Part shown: in pieces, positions 1 through 6,745 of the stretch
How positions within the stretch are numbered: position 1 is the stretch's first letter
How the letters are laid out: each line of letters begins with the position of its first letter
Assembly (NCBI GenBank): GCA_014729055.1
Contig: WJKO01000599.1
Span: 1 to 8,401, forward strand
Length of the DNA: 8,401 nt
Direction of reading: 5' to 3'
From: Promethearchaeota archaeon
Lineage (GTDB): Archaea; Asgardarchaeota; Lokiarchaeia; Sigyniarchaeales; Promethearchaeaceae
The notes under the pieces: generated by a model
The model's input: only the letters and a program-made list of their open reading frames with translations
Database searches by the model: none
Told to the model about the DNA's origin: nothing
Program-made: the position numbers and the translations under genes

Positions 1-1
1 C

Positions 2-580
2 GCGGAATCTTGGGTTAGCGTTGATTCGGACAAATTAATAGTAACAGGACATTCAAGACGAGGAAAAACAGCTTTACTGGCAGGTTCCATGGATGAAAGA
101 TTTGATTTAGTTGTTCCTAATGGAAGCGGATGTGGTGGTGCGGGGAGTTTTCTTATTCAAGGATTAGGTTGCGAAACCTTAGGTTCAATAACTTCAGAAT
201 TACGCTTTAAATCGTGGTTTCAAGAAAACTTCGGTGATTATGCTGGAAATGAGAAAGATCTTCCTTTCGATCAGCATTTTATTCGCGCGCTTGTTGCACC
301 CAGAATTATATTATCAAATGATGGGTTAGGTGATGAATGGGCTAATCCAATGGGAACGCAAGCTATGTATTATGGTGCTCAATTGGTTTTTGATTTTCTC
401 AATGTTCCTCTAAATAATGCTATACATTTTAGAGAAGGAGGTCACGGATTTTTAGCCGAGGATTTTGGAGTTATTTTGGATTTTGCGGATAAAATGTTAT
501 TGAATAAAGCAATCGAGGGAGATTTTTACGTTACTCCTTTTGATTTTGATATTCCAATTGAATATGAGATGCCTGAATAG
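2..580 (+). CDS. Glucuronoyl esterase-like (CE15) alpha/beta hydrolase, 3' part
   Basis: The start lies left of the window; 192 C-terminal residues are visible, ending in TAG. The first ATG (position 89) cannot be the start because the frame is open to the edge and the nucleophile motif lies before it. Visible residues 16-22 read GHSRRGK, the nucleophile elbow typical of carbohydrate esterase family 15 (G-x-S-R-x-G-K), with Ser18 as nucleophile. NGSGCGGAG follows at 40-48, then Glu58 in a GCET context where bacterial CE15 enzymes have a GET acid, LPFDQH at 87-92, DEWANP at 111-116, and His148 in EGGHG as the catalytic base. The order and spacing match CE15. Family members hydrolyse esters of (4-O-methyl-)glucuronic acid, such as lignin-xylan links or methyl esters. 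Whether this one is secreted cannot be judged without the N terminus. It converges on the caspase-like gene 26 bases away. Family call is confident; the substrate is not known. Confidence 0.85.
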   Translation, partial: AESWVSVDSDKLIVTGHSRRGKTALLAGSMDERFDLVVPNGSGCGGAGSFLIQGLGCETLGSITSELRFKSWFQENFGDYAGNEKDLPFDQHFIRALVAPRIILSNDGLGDEWANPMGTQAMYYGAQLVFDFLNVPLNNAIHFREGGHGFLAEDFGVILDFADKMLLNKAIEGDFYVTPFDFDIPIEYEMPE

Positions 581-606
581 AAAAAAAGAGAATCATTGCG
601 AATTTT
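581..606. terminator. Convergent intergenic region with T-tracts on both strands
   Basis: Only 26 bases separate the stop of the CE15 gene from the stop of the caspase-like gene. On the minus strand, T-rich sequence (complement of the A-run at about 582-588) follows the caspase-like stop. On the plus strand, a T-run at 603-608 follows the CE15 stop. Archaeal intrinsic termination relies on such U-tracts without needing a hairpin, and no convincing stem-loop is visible. It may work as a two-way terminator; this is inference from base composition. Confidence 0.4.
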
Positions 607-2133
607 TTATGGTTTGTAGCCGCATTCTGGACAAATAATTCCACCACTTTGTTTGACCAACTTCGAACCACAATGCGGACAGAATTGCATAGTTAATGTT
701 GTTGTTTCTGATGTCGATCTCTCTTGATTATAACTATTATCACGCGAAATTTGACCTTGTGGGGTTGTTAAATTGGATGGATATACAGCATTCCCTGTAA
801 TTGGTGAGATTCCATACTTCACTCTAATCTCTGAATTATAAGGTTCTGGAACTCCATTTCTCAATGCTTCGTAATAACATTCTGTGGCTTCCATTTTTGA
901 ACGATTCTTCTCTGCATCAACTGCTTTTTGATACCATTGAAATCCATAGGTAGCATTCGGATGATCTTGCGGATATGGACGCATATAGGCAAAACTGTTT
1001 GGATTAATAGGTGTTGCAAATGTCTTTTGAAATGATACACCAGTATTATACGGATTTGCCATATAATTAGGTGTTGTATCTTCTGTAATCTCTAATGGCT
1101 CGTCTGCGGATAATGATGTTGGTTTTGGGCGCTTCTTTACATAAATTATTAATAAGATGAGGAGTACAGCGACAGAGGATATAGTAACCGCTATTATGAT
1201 CTTTTTCGTTCTAATATCGTTAGGTGTGTTATTTTGGTCATTTGGATCACTTCCTATTTTTATCTCTTCTAAATCTCCAAACCCATCTAAATCTGTGTCC
1301 CGTTCATAAGGATCTGTATTATGTATATTATATTCTTGTTCATCAGTTAGACCGTCATTGTCACAATCACTAATAAAAGGGGATGTGCCAATTTCTCTAA
1401 TTTCATTTGTATCAATAAGATTATCATCGTCAGTATCTGTGTCCTTTGGATTTGTTCCATAGACACATATCTCTTGGTAGTCGTTGAGACCATCCCCGTC
1501 CGTATCGGAGGTAGAACTCATTAATCCAAGCAGATCTTCAATTTCATCAGGTATATCATCATTATCGCTATCAGTGTCTATGGAACTATTAAATAAATAG
1601 AGTTTCATTCCATTCGAGAATTGTGATCTTACTACATAGTCGGTAACATTAATTGAGCCAATTGGCGTATACTTAACTTCATATGTTCCAAACTCATAGT
1701 TGCTTGATCCGAGTGCGACATCAGTAACGGTAGATCCATCGGTCAATTGAAGAGTATAACTCAGACTTTCAATATGATTGGAACCATATACTGAAAAATT
1801 CATGGAGAACAAATCTTTGTTGAATGCTGTAGAGTTTTCTTCAATTAGAGTCGGTCGTAACACGGAATCTTGCTCAGTTAGATTATTAATATATTCTGGT
1901 TCATGTGCATATCCGAGATTCGTAGATCTTGCTAAGACTTGGGGCTGGACATAATTAAAAATCTCATCCCAAACTAAAATTCCGTCTTGATCAACATCGA
2001 CCAAACTTGAATAGGCGGCTGTGCCCGTTGTTGACCTGTCGAATGCTTTCAAGAAGTAGTATGTAAAAAGTCCCTGTTCCCGATCAGAATCCTCCAAACT
2101 TGATCTTCCATATTCTGATGCTGTTAAAACCAC
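607..2133 (-). CDS. Caspase-like protein, C-terminal fragment: TSP3 repeats, TM helix, zinc ribbon
   Basis: This is the part downstream of the in-frame stop, counted from a GTG (2133). That GTG is unlikely to be a true start: it falls inside the protease fold, 14 codons after the catalytic Cys. Fragment residues 1-95 finish the caspase-like domain (SEYGRSS, GLFTYYFLKAF) and include DVDQDGILVWDE at 46-57, a perfect EF-hand-type calcium loop. Residues 100-185 are beta-rich and unassigned. Residues 186-300 hold five acidic repeats of the DxDxDGxxDxxE type, as in thrombospondin type 3 repeats. One membrane helix covers about 311-332 and is followed by KKRPKP, so the repeats should lie outside and the tail inside. 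The tail has a short helical, TPR-like stretch (about 395-440) and ends in CPHC...CPEC (Cys485, 488, 501, 504), a zinc ribbon. Architecture is clear; the role is unknown. Confidence 0.7.
   Translation of the reverse strand: MVLTASEYGRSSLEDSDREQGLFTYYFLKAFDRSTTGTAAYSSLVDVDQDGILVWDEIFNYVQPQVLARSTNLGYAHEPEYINNLTEQDSVLRPTLIEENSTAFNKDLFSMNFSVYGSNHIESLSYTLQLTDGSTVTDVALGSSNYEFGTYEVKYTPIGSINVTDYVVRSQFSNGMKLYLFNSSIDTDSDNDDIPDEIEDLLGLMSSTSDTDGDGLNDYQEICVYGTNPKDTDTDDDNLIDTNEIREIGTSPFISDCDNDGLTDEQEYNIHNTDPYERDTDLDGFGDLEEIKIGSDPNDQNNTPNDIRTKKIIIAVTISSVAVLLILLIIYVKKRPKPTSLSADEPLEITEDTTPNYMANPYNTGVSFQKTFATPINPNSFAYMRPYPQDHPNATYGFQWYQKAVDAEKNRSKMEATECYYEALRNGVPEPYNSEIRVKYGISPITGNAVYPSNLTTPQGQISRDNSYNQERSTSETTTLTMQFCPHCGSKLVKQSGGIICPECGYKP
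1234..1578 (-). repeat. Five thrombospondin type 3-like calcium-binding repeats (protein level)
   Basis: The encoded segment contains five units of about 22-23 residues, each with an Asp-rich core: DTDSDNDDIPDE, DTDGDGLNDYQE, DTDTDDDNLIDTNE, DCDNDGLTDEQE, DTDLDGFGDLEE. Spacers often carry G-x-(N/S/D)-P. Known TSP3 repeats bind calcium and form stiff linkers. Here they would hold the caspase-like domain away from the membrane helix that begins about ten residues later. The units differ at DNA level, so the array is old rather than a recent expansion. Confidence 0.75.
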
Positions 2134-2226
2134 TCTATTTGATTGATTAAGGTCATATACATATCCTCCCGAAAAACAAGCGTCAAAAACACCATAGACT
2201 TCTTTACATGGTAAGTCATCTAAGTA

Positions 2227-3069
2227 TTAATCAATAGTCGATCCCCATAGGAAATCTTCCGATATTCCGTCATGAGTTATCATCCTTGATGACTTATTTA
2301 GATACATGATCTCATATTTATCCGCTTTAAAACCCCATTCCTCAACAGTGGAATCTGTTAAGAGGTTGATTTTTAATGTATCTGAATAGACCCAGTATGA
2401 CCACGAATAAGGATGATCGCCGTCCCAGCTTCCAGTATAATAGTCTTCAAAAACGCAGTTATCAATATCATAAAGATCTATATAAATATTCTCGTCTCCG
2501 ATAAAAATATAATCATAATCGTCTTCTAATCTTATCTTTGAGAAGTGCACTCGTATAGCATCAGCACCAGGATGGTTAATGGTCCAAGTTTGATCCATAT
2601 TGGGATAATAGTCGTGTGGACTTTCATATGCCGTTAAAGCATGTTCTCCTCCCGAAACATACCCATGATCTCCATGTCCTGAATAAAATATGAAGAGAGT
2701 ATCTTCTTCGGTCATAACTGTTTGTAGTTCTTCAAGCTTATTCAAAATATTATCTTTCGTAGCCCTTGAATTATAAAAACTGTAAATATTTCGAGGTATA
2801 TACCCCATCTCATTAACTAATAACCTTCTAACTTGTTGCATATCATCATGACAATACGATAAATCGTTGTAAGTATCGGGATAATCTTCAATACCGATCA
2901 CGATTGCATATGCCGTTGGCTCTCCACTATTGACTTGAACAGCCGGATCTTGCTGAAGTACTATATTATTAACACCTAATTGTATAACATTCATACTTAT
3001 GAAGAAAATACATACAAAAATTAATATAATAACGTTTTTCCTACGTTGTTCTTGAGATTCTCTTATCAT
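2227..3069 (-). CDS. Caspase-like (clan CD) protein, N-terminal fragment with CUB-like insert
   Basis: The ATG start is supported by a short polar N terminus followed by a hydrophobic segment (about 12-33), a signal peptide or membrane anchor that would send the protein out of the cell. The caspase-like half begins with YAIVIGIEDY (54-63), then CHDDMQQVRRLL (73-84), IFYSGHGDHG (127-136) with catalytic His132, and GGEHALTAYES (140-150). A beta-rich stretch follows (about 160-255: WTINHPGADAIRVHF, DYDYIFIGD, YYTGSWDG, WGFKADKYE). It has the look of a CUB-like domain placed between the His and Cys segments. The frame ends at TAA after GSTID. The sequence that continues in frame (YLDDLPCKEVYGVFDACFSG) is the expected next part of the fold, so this is not a natural end. 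Alone, the fragment would lack the nucleophile Cys and should be inactive. Confidence 0.7.
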   Translation of the reverse strand: MIRESQEQRRKNVIILIFVCIFFISMNVIQLGVNNIVLQQDPAVQVNSGEPTAYAIVIGIEDYPDTYNDLSYCHDDMQQVRRLLVNEMGYIPRNIYSFYNSRATKDNILNKLEELQTVMTEEDTLFIFYSGHGDHGYVSGGEHALTAYESPHDYYPNMDQTWTINHPGADAIRVHFSKIRLEDDYDYIFIGDENIYIDLYDIDNCVFEDYYTGSWDGDHPYSWSYWVYSDTLKINLLTDSTVEEWGFKADKYEIMYLNKSSRMITHDGISEDFLWGSTID

Positions 3070-3091
3070 TTTTTTTCACAATTTTTTTTCC

Positions 3092-3100
3092 TATATTTTA
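3092..3100 (-). promoter_or_regulatory. Possible TATA box before the caspase-like gene
   Basis: On the minus strand TAAAATATA lies 23-31 bases before the ATG at 3069. That is the distance expected for an archaeal TATA box with a leaderless or nearly leaderless transcript. A GTGA stretch 8-11 bases before the ATG could alternatively be a weak ribosome site. The surrounding AT-richness makes a chance match quite possible. Confidence 0.3.
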
Positions 3101-3101
3101 G

Positions 3102-3141
3102 AGATATATGGATCAAGATTATAGATATATGGATCAAGATT
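3102..3141. repeat. Tandem duplication, 21-base period, across the maturase stop codon
   Basis: The 19-base sequence agatatatggatcaagatt occurs exactly at 3102-3120 and again at 3123-3141, two bases (at) apart, giving a 21-base period. The right-hand copy contains the last two codons and the TGA of the radical SAM gene; the left-hand copy lies just downstream of that gene. The exact match suggests recent slipped-strand duplication. It does not change the encoded protein. A regulatory role for two identical sites before the caspase-like gene is possible but unsupported. Confidence 0.85.
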
Positions 3142-4324
3142 TTTTTAAACAATCCCGAAATCTTTTGCCACTTCCACAAGGGCATTTATCGTTTGGATCG
3201 AATTTTTCCAATAAGACGGGACGATAATGTCGTTCATTTGCAACTTCGATTACTTTCTTAATAACACCATGAAAACTATATTTGAAAAATTTTTGGTATG
3301 CTGGACAGAAATAGGTTCGATTTTTATCCTTATTATTGTTAAAAATACGATCCTTGACACAACCACCATAGCATAATTCTAACCATCTACAATCCTTGCA
3401 AGCTTTTGAAATATTGGTTTTTCTCTTGCGGAATTTGTTATTTCTCCGTTTTACCAAGATCTCAAAGGAATCTTTTGTTATTTTACCTAATTTTTCGTTG
3501 GGTCTTACAAAGAAGTCACAAGGATAGACATCACCTTGGTTTTCAATTACGATATAATTCGGACATTTTTCTTCAAATGTGCATAAACCGCTTGGTAATC
3601 CAAAGAATTTGTTTATTACAGCATCGAAAGTTCGAATTGAAATCTTATTAGTATCCTCAGGATACCAGAGATCATACAATTTACATAACGCATCTCCATA
3701 TTGCTTGGCAGTTATGCTATAATCTGTTGATTCACCCGTCACTATATCATTATCAACAGCAGGAATAAATTGGAAGAAATTACATGGTATAGTCTTTAAA
3801 TAACTATAGATTTCTTCAATTTTATCCCAGTTTCCACTATGAAGGACGGTTAGAATATTAAATTCAATGTTATTTTTTGCCATAAGCTCAATTACTTTAA
3901 CAACCTTATCATGTGTTCCTTTACCTCTTGCCGGATCATGGATTTCTTTCGGTCCATCGAGGGAAATACCTATAAGAAATGAATATTTTTTAAATAAGTC
4001 TACCCACTTTTCATTAATCAGAAGCCCATTCGTTTGAACGGCGTTACCGATGACTTGATTTTTTGCATATTTTATCTGAAATTCAATTGCTTTTTTAAAA
4101 AAATCTAATCCGGTTAATAGAGGTTCTCCACCTTGCCAGAAAAAGAGATTTTCTTTAAAACCTAATTTTAGGTATTTTTTTGTCATAGTTTTCAAGATTT
4201 CAATAGGCATAGATTTCAATGGTTTTTCTGGAAATATTTTATGAATATCTCTATAAAAGCAATAGGTGCACGCCGCATTACATTTAGAAGATATGGGTTT
4301 TATTAATAGTTGAAATGGCTCCAT
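3134..4324 (-). CDS. Anaerobic sulfatase-maturating enzyme (radical SAM/SPASM) with SEC-C-like tail
   Basis: This 396-residue protein should oxidise the active-site Cys (or Ser) of a sulfatase to formylglycine in the cytoplasm, using S-adenosylmethionine and no oxygen. Cys15, Cys19 and Cys22 form the CxxxCxxC site for the radical SAM 4Fe-4S cluster, and GGEP is at 65-68. Cys248, 254, 269, 309, 312, 318, 322 and 340 reproduce the eight-cysteine spacing of the SPASM domain in characterised anaerobic sulfatase maturases, which holds two further clusters. Asp270, directly after Cys269, is where those enzymes have the catalytic base. The C terminus CPCGSGKRFRDC (381-392) is a SEC-C motif, but Leu393 replaces the usual last Cys, so zinc binding may be altered. 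The start is ATG, 7 bases after the upstream stop, which suggests coupling with the longin-like gene. The sulfatase two genes upstream, of the CTPSR type, is the obvious substrate. Confidence 0.9.
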   Translation of the reverse strand: MEPFQLLIKPISSKCNAACTYCFYRDIHKIFPEKPLKSMPIEILKTMTKKYLKLGFKENLFFWQGGEPLLTGLDFFKKAIEFQIKYAKNQVIGNAVQTNGLLINEKWVDLFKKYSFLIGISLDGPKEIHDPARGKGTHDKVVKVIELMAKNNIEFNILTVLHSGNWDKIEEIYSYLKTIPCNFFQFIPAVDNDIVTGESTDYSITAKQYGDALCKLYDLWYPEDTNKISIRTFDAVINKFFGLPSGLCTFEEKCPNYIVIENQGDVYPCDFFVRPNEKLGKITKDSFEILVKRRNNKFRKRKTNISKACKDCRWLELCYGGCVKDRIFNNNKDKNRTYFCPAYQKFFKYSFHGVIKKVIEVANERHYRPVLLEKFDPNDKCPCGSGKRFRDCLKKS

Positions 4325-4331
4325 CTTGAAT

Positions 4332-5159
4332 CTAACACAAATTATCCCTTAGAGTTTCCTCAATTGAAATAAGACATTGCCTCATTAAAGTATTTTTACC
4401 AAAAAAGTACAATAGAAGTTCGTTTTTTACATCTTGTTTTAAGTTTATACAAGAATTTATACATAGCCCATATGTTTTCTGATTACTAATTACAAAATCT
4501 TCTAAATCGAGACCTGCAATCAAGCTCATTCCCGTAAAAAGATCACCTTGTGGAATATTTTTTATATTCCAAGTTGTTAAATATCCTTCTATGATTTTTT
4601 CAATACTATCTGCTTCGGGATGCCTCTCCAAGACGGCTTTTTTGCAATCAGCAAATAACACCGTGTTTGAAGATGATGTAATTGCGTAGGAATCTATATC
4701 ATTTCCATCTTTCCATGCAATTGGTTCTATCGTGTTTTTAATAAAATTGAGATGGTCTTCGACAAATACTTTGAGATCATTATCATTCACTTGTTCTCGA
4801 ACAGATTCAATAAATTTTTCATCTCGAATCGTTGCATGTTCCGCCTCAAATTCATATTCCTTAAAAAATCGATTGAAAATATGTTCCATTTTATTCTTAA
4901 CGGCTTCATCAATATGATATTTGTGGCAGAACGCGGCAATGATGAATTTTTTACGTAAATTATTCTCAAATTCCCGAAAGATAATTTTATATTTATCTTT
5001 CATCATCATTGTATCAATCGAATCATTTAATTCCCTTGCTATGTTGTAATTAGCTACACAAAATCCAGAAAGTAGATCATCATCTATTTCGAATTTATCT
5101 TGATTAAGATGAAATGGTAAGATTCCACTCTCACGAATAAGAAGTAATTTGCCTATCAA
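4332..5159 (-). CDS. Longin-like protein, Asgard type, function unknown
   Basis: A 275-residue soluble protein with no signal peptide or membrane helix. I do not recognise a named family with certainty. The first 100 residues have the order of a longin-like fold: strand KLLLIRESG (4-12), a short F-x-x-hydrophobic strand, IDDDLLSGFCVANYNIA (25-41) as a helix, strands around TMMMKDKYKIIF (50-61) and FIIAAFCHKY (72-81), then a long helix to about 100. Such proteins are common in Asgard archaea, and longin domains in eukaryotes belong to trafficking and GTPase-regulating proteins. Residues 105-145 look helical; 150-275 are a mixed region, possibly a second related domain. The start is TTG at 5159: an in-frame TGA lies three codons upstream, and the first in-frame ATG (about residue 50) would remove half the domain. 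It lies between the sulfatase and maturase genes, so a role in sulfatase handling or sensing is possible but only inferred. Confidence 0.7.
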   Translation of the reverse strand: MIGKLLLIRESGILPFHLNQDKFEIDDDLLSGFCVANYNIARELNDSIDTMMMKDKYKIIFREFENNLRKKFIIAAFCHKYHIDEAVKNKMEHIFNRFFKEYEFEAEHATIRDEKFIESVREQVNDNDLKVFVEDHLNFIKNTIEPIAWKDGNDIDSYAITSSSNTVLFADCKKAVLERHPEADSIEKIIEGYLTTWNIKNIPQGDLFTGMSLIAGLDLEDFVISNQKTYGLCINSCINLKQDVKNELLLYFFGKNTLMRQCLISIEETLRDNLC

Positions 5160-5183
5160 TCTAAGTCATTTTCTGATTCATAG

Positions 5184-5194
5184 ATATATATATT
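5184..5194 (-). promoter_or_regulatory. Possible TATA box before the longin-like gene
   Basis: The 79-base gap between the sulfatase stop and the TTG start contains AATATATATAT on the minus strand, 25-35 bases before the TTG. This is the right place for an archaeal TATA box serving a leaderless transcript. It would let the longin-like and maturase genes be expressed separately from the sulfatase. A tiny ATG-ACT-TAG frame at 5169-5161 ends just before the TTG; its meaning is doubtful. Confidence 0.35.
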
Positions 5195-5238
5195 CTTCTG
5201 AAGTCAATAAAATCTCGTATTTTTGTTAACTCATCCAC

Positions 5239-6714
5239 TTATTTATTAATTTCTTCATTGAATTTCTCTTTAAAATACTGACGCATTTCTTCACGATGGT
5301 CATCATGTAAATTCGGCACATTATCAGCTTCTAAAACGGGACCATATTTATCTACATGAACAGGAGGTCGGCTTTCAAATATCAGGAAGTTGAATAATTC
5401 TTCTTTTAATTCTTGTATTTCCTCTTGTTTTTCTTTTTGTTTGTATAAATTGTTTAATTCATGGGGATCCTTTGTCAAATCAAAAAACTGAGACTCTTTA
5501 TTTCCACATAAGAGCAATTTCTTAGTTTTAGTGCGAATCATATAATTACCATTGTTATCTTCTGCGAAAATAAACTCTCTATGATGATCTTCATCTAATG
5601 GTTGTATAATGCCCCATAAATGCATTGGAATCGGCGCCATTGTTATATCTAATATCGTCGCTGTTACATCAACTAAACTGACTAACTCTTCGTTTGTTTT
5701 ATTATTGTTTGAATGTTGCGGAAATTTTACGATTAATGGCACTTTTATAACTGGATCATACATATAATTACTTTTAAGAATCAAATGATGATGTCCCATA
5801 TAGTCACCGTGATCGCTCGTATAGATAATCAATGTATTATCATAGATCCCCTTTTTCTTTAGAATTTTAATCATTTCTCCAACTTGATGATCGATTTGTG
5901 AAATAGACGCATAATACTGTGCGAGTACTTTTTTCATCGTCGTTTCGTCAAGCTTCTTAAAATCGAAGAATCCTTTATTAAATTTAATATCTCTTGGGCT
6001 ACATTCATCGATCCATCCCGATGGTAAATCTAAGTCTTCGGGGTTATACATATTGCACCATGGAGCAGGAGCATCATGGGGATGATGTGGTTTTATAAAC
6101 CCAACTTCTAAAAAGTTTTCACCCTTTCCCCAATTTTTGAGTAATTTACAAGCTTGTCTACCAATCCATGTTGTGCTATAATCTTCCTCTTTTAGATGTG
6201 ATGGTTCCGTTCCAAAATTTGCATAGTAATCTTCAGGAGCTTGCTGTCGGTATTCCCCGACTTGATCTCTGAGATCTATATAATCAATTAGACCTTTATT
6301 TTTAAGATAACGATGATAATCATCGTCATATCTTCCTGGACCATCTTGTTCTGCTAAGATCATTGTATCAAAGCCTAGATCTGAATAGGTTGGTGTAAAA
6401 TGCATTTTACCAACACATGCTGTCTCGTATCCAATAGTTTTAAGAAGTCTTGGAAATGTATCCAATCCGTGCGGTAAAGTAGATCGATTCGTCCAGCCGA
6501 GATGCTGATGAACATACAAACCAGTTAGAAGCGAATATCTTGATGGAGTACATACTGGAAAAGTAGCAAAACAATTAGTAAACTTGGTTCCATCAGAAGC
6601 AAGTTTGTCCAAATGTGGTGTTTTTATATCTTTATTCCCATAAGCACCGAAACAGTCTTGTTTATGTTCGTCCGAAATAATCAGTAAGATATTTGGTTTT
6701 GTATCATTTGCCAT
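5239..6714 (-). CDS. Type I sulfatase (Cys-type, formylglycine-dependent), cytoplasmic
   Basis: At 491 residues this has normal length for the alkaline phosphatase-fold sulfatase family, which hydrolyses sulfate (sometimes phosphate or phosphonate) esters. NILLIISDEHKQD (8-20) gives the metal ligand Asp15. CTPSR at 55-59 is the sulfatase signature, with Cys55 to become formylglycine and Arg59 stabilising it. GKMHF (102-106) supplies Lys103 and His105, KPHHPHDAP (208-216) another His, and TSDHGD (299-304) the ligands Asp301 and His302. Lys314 fits the conserved late lysine. The C-terminal FFDLTKDPHELNNLY is typical of the family. No signal peptide is present: the protein starts MANDTKPNILL, so it probably works inside the cell on an imported or internal substrate. 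The 7-TM gene ends 31 bases upstream, and the maturase is two genes downstream. The substrate cannot be told from sequence. Confidence 0.92.
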   Translation of the reverse strand: MANDTKPNILLIISDEHKQDCFGAYGNKDIKTPHLDKLASDGTKFTNCFATFPVCTPSRYSLLTGLYVHQHLGWTNRSTLPHGLDTFPRLLKTIGYETACVGKMHFTPTYSDLGFDTMILAEQDGPGRYDDDYHRYLKNKGLIDYIDLRDQVGEYRQQAPEDYYANFGTEPSHLKEEDYSTTWIGRQACKLLKNWGKGENFLEVGFIKPHHPHDAPAPWCNMYNPEDLDLPSGWIDECSPRDIKFNKGFFDFKKLDETTMKKVLAQYYASISQIDHQVGEMIKILKKKGIYDNTLIIYTSDHGDYMGHHHLILKSNYMYDPVIKVPLIVKFPQHSNNNKTNEELVSLVDVTATILDITMAPIPMHLWGIIQPLDEDHHREFIFAEDNNGNYMIRTKTKKLLLCGNKESQFFDLTKDPHELNNLYKQKEKQEEIQELKEELFNFLIFESRPPVHVDKYGPVLEADNVPNLHDDHREEMRQYFKEKFNEEINK

Positions 6715-6745
6715 TGTCTACATGACTTTGAATATAGGGATTATT

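Larger units (their letters stand above)
607..3069 (-). pseudogene. Caspase-like transmembrane protein, interrupted by an in-frame TAA
   Basis: The open frames at 3069-2227 and 2133-607 are in the same frame, separated by a TAA at 2229-2227 and 31 further sense codons. Read through, they form one 820-codon gene. Order: N-terminal hydrophobic segment (about 12-33), first half of a clan CD cysteine protease fold with His132 in SGHG, an inserted CUB-like domain (about 160-255), the stop at codon 281, Cys298 in DACFSG, an EF-hand-like loop (358-369), the end of the protease domain, a beta-rich region, five thrombospondin type 3 repeats (about 498-612), one membrane helix (about 623-644), and a cytoplasmic tail with a C-terminal zinc ribbon. 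The 31 codons contain no ATG, GTG or TTG before Cys298, so reinitiation could not restore a protein with the nucleophile. TAA also ends the sulfatase and 7-TM genes here, so a reassigned codon is unlikely. Recent mutation or sequence error is most likely; readthrough cannot be excluded. Confidence 0.75.

Noticed and set aside
2227..2229. TAA as a recoded sense codon (alternative genetic code)
   Set aside because: TAA ends the sulfatase, 7-TM and caspase-like C-terminal frames at sensible points, so reassignment is not supported. Selenocysteine and pyrrolysine use TGA and TAG, not TAA.
3046..3261. Plus-strand open frame across the 3' end of the maturase gene
   Set aside because: It overlaps the SEC-C tail coding sequence and poly-T DNA; its product is Phe/Ile-rich low-complexity sequence, as expected from antisense AT-rich DNA.
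3406..3651. Plus-strand open frame within the maturase gene
   Set aside because: It lies opposite the conserved SPASM cysteine region; antisense shadow only.
4732..4969. Three short open frames, both strands, inside the longin-like gene
   Set aside because: They overlap one another and the 275-codon gene, and have no domain features or promoter of their own.
5161..5169. Two-codon upstream frame (ATG ACT TAG) before the longin-like TTG start
   Set aside because: Too short to distinguish from chance in AT-rich DNA; no ribosome site precedes it.
5160..5238. Possible small RNA or hairpin in the 79-base gap before the longin-like gene
   Set aside because: Only short imperfect complementarity (TTCTGA with TCAGAA-like parts) is seen; a TATA box explains the AT-run better.
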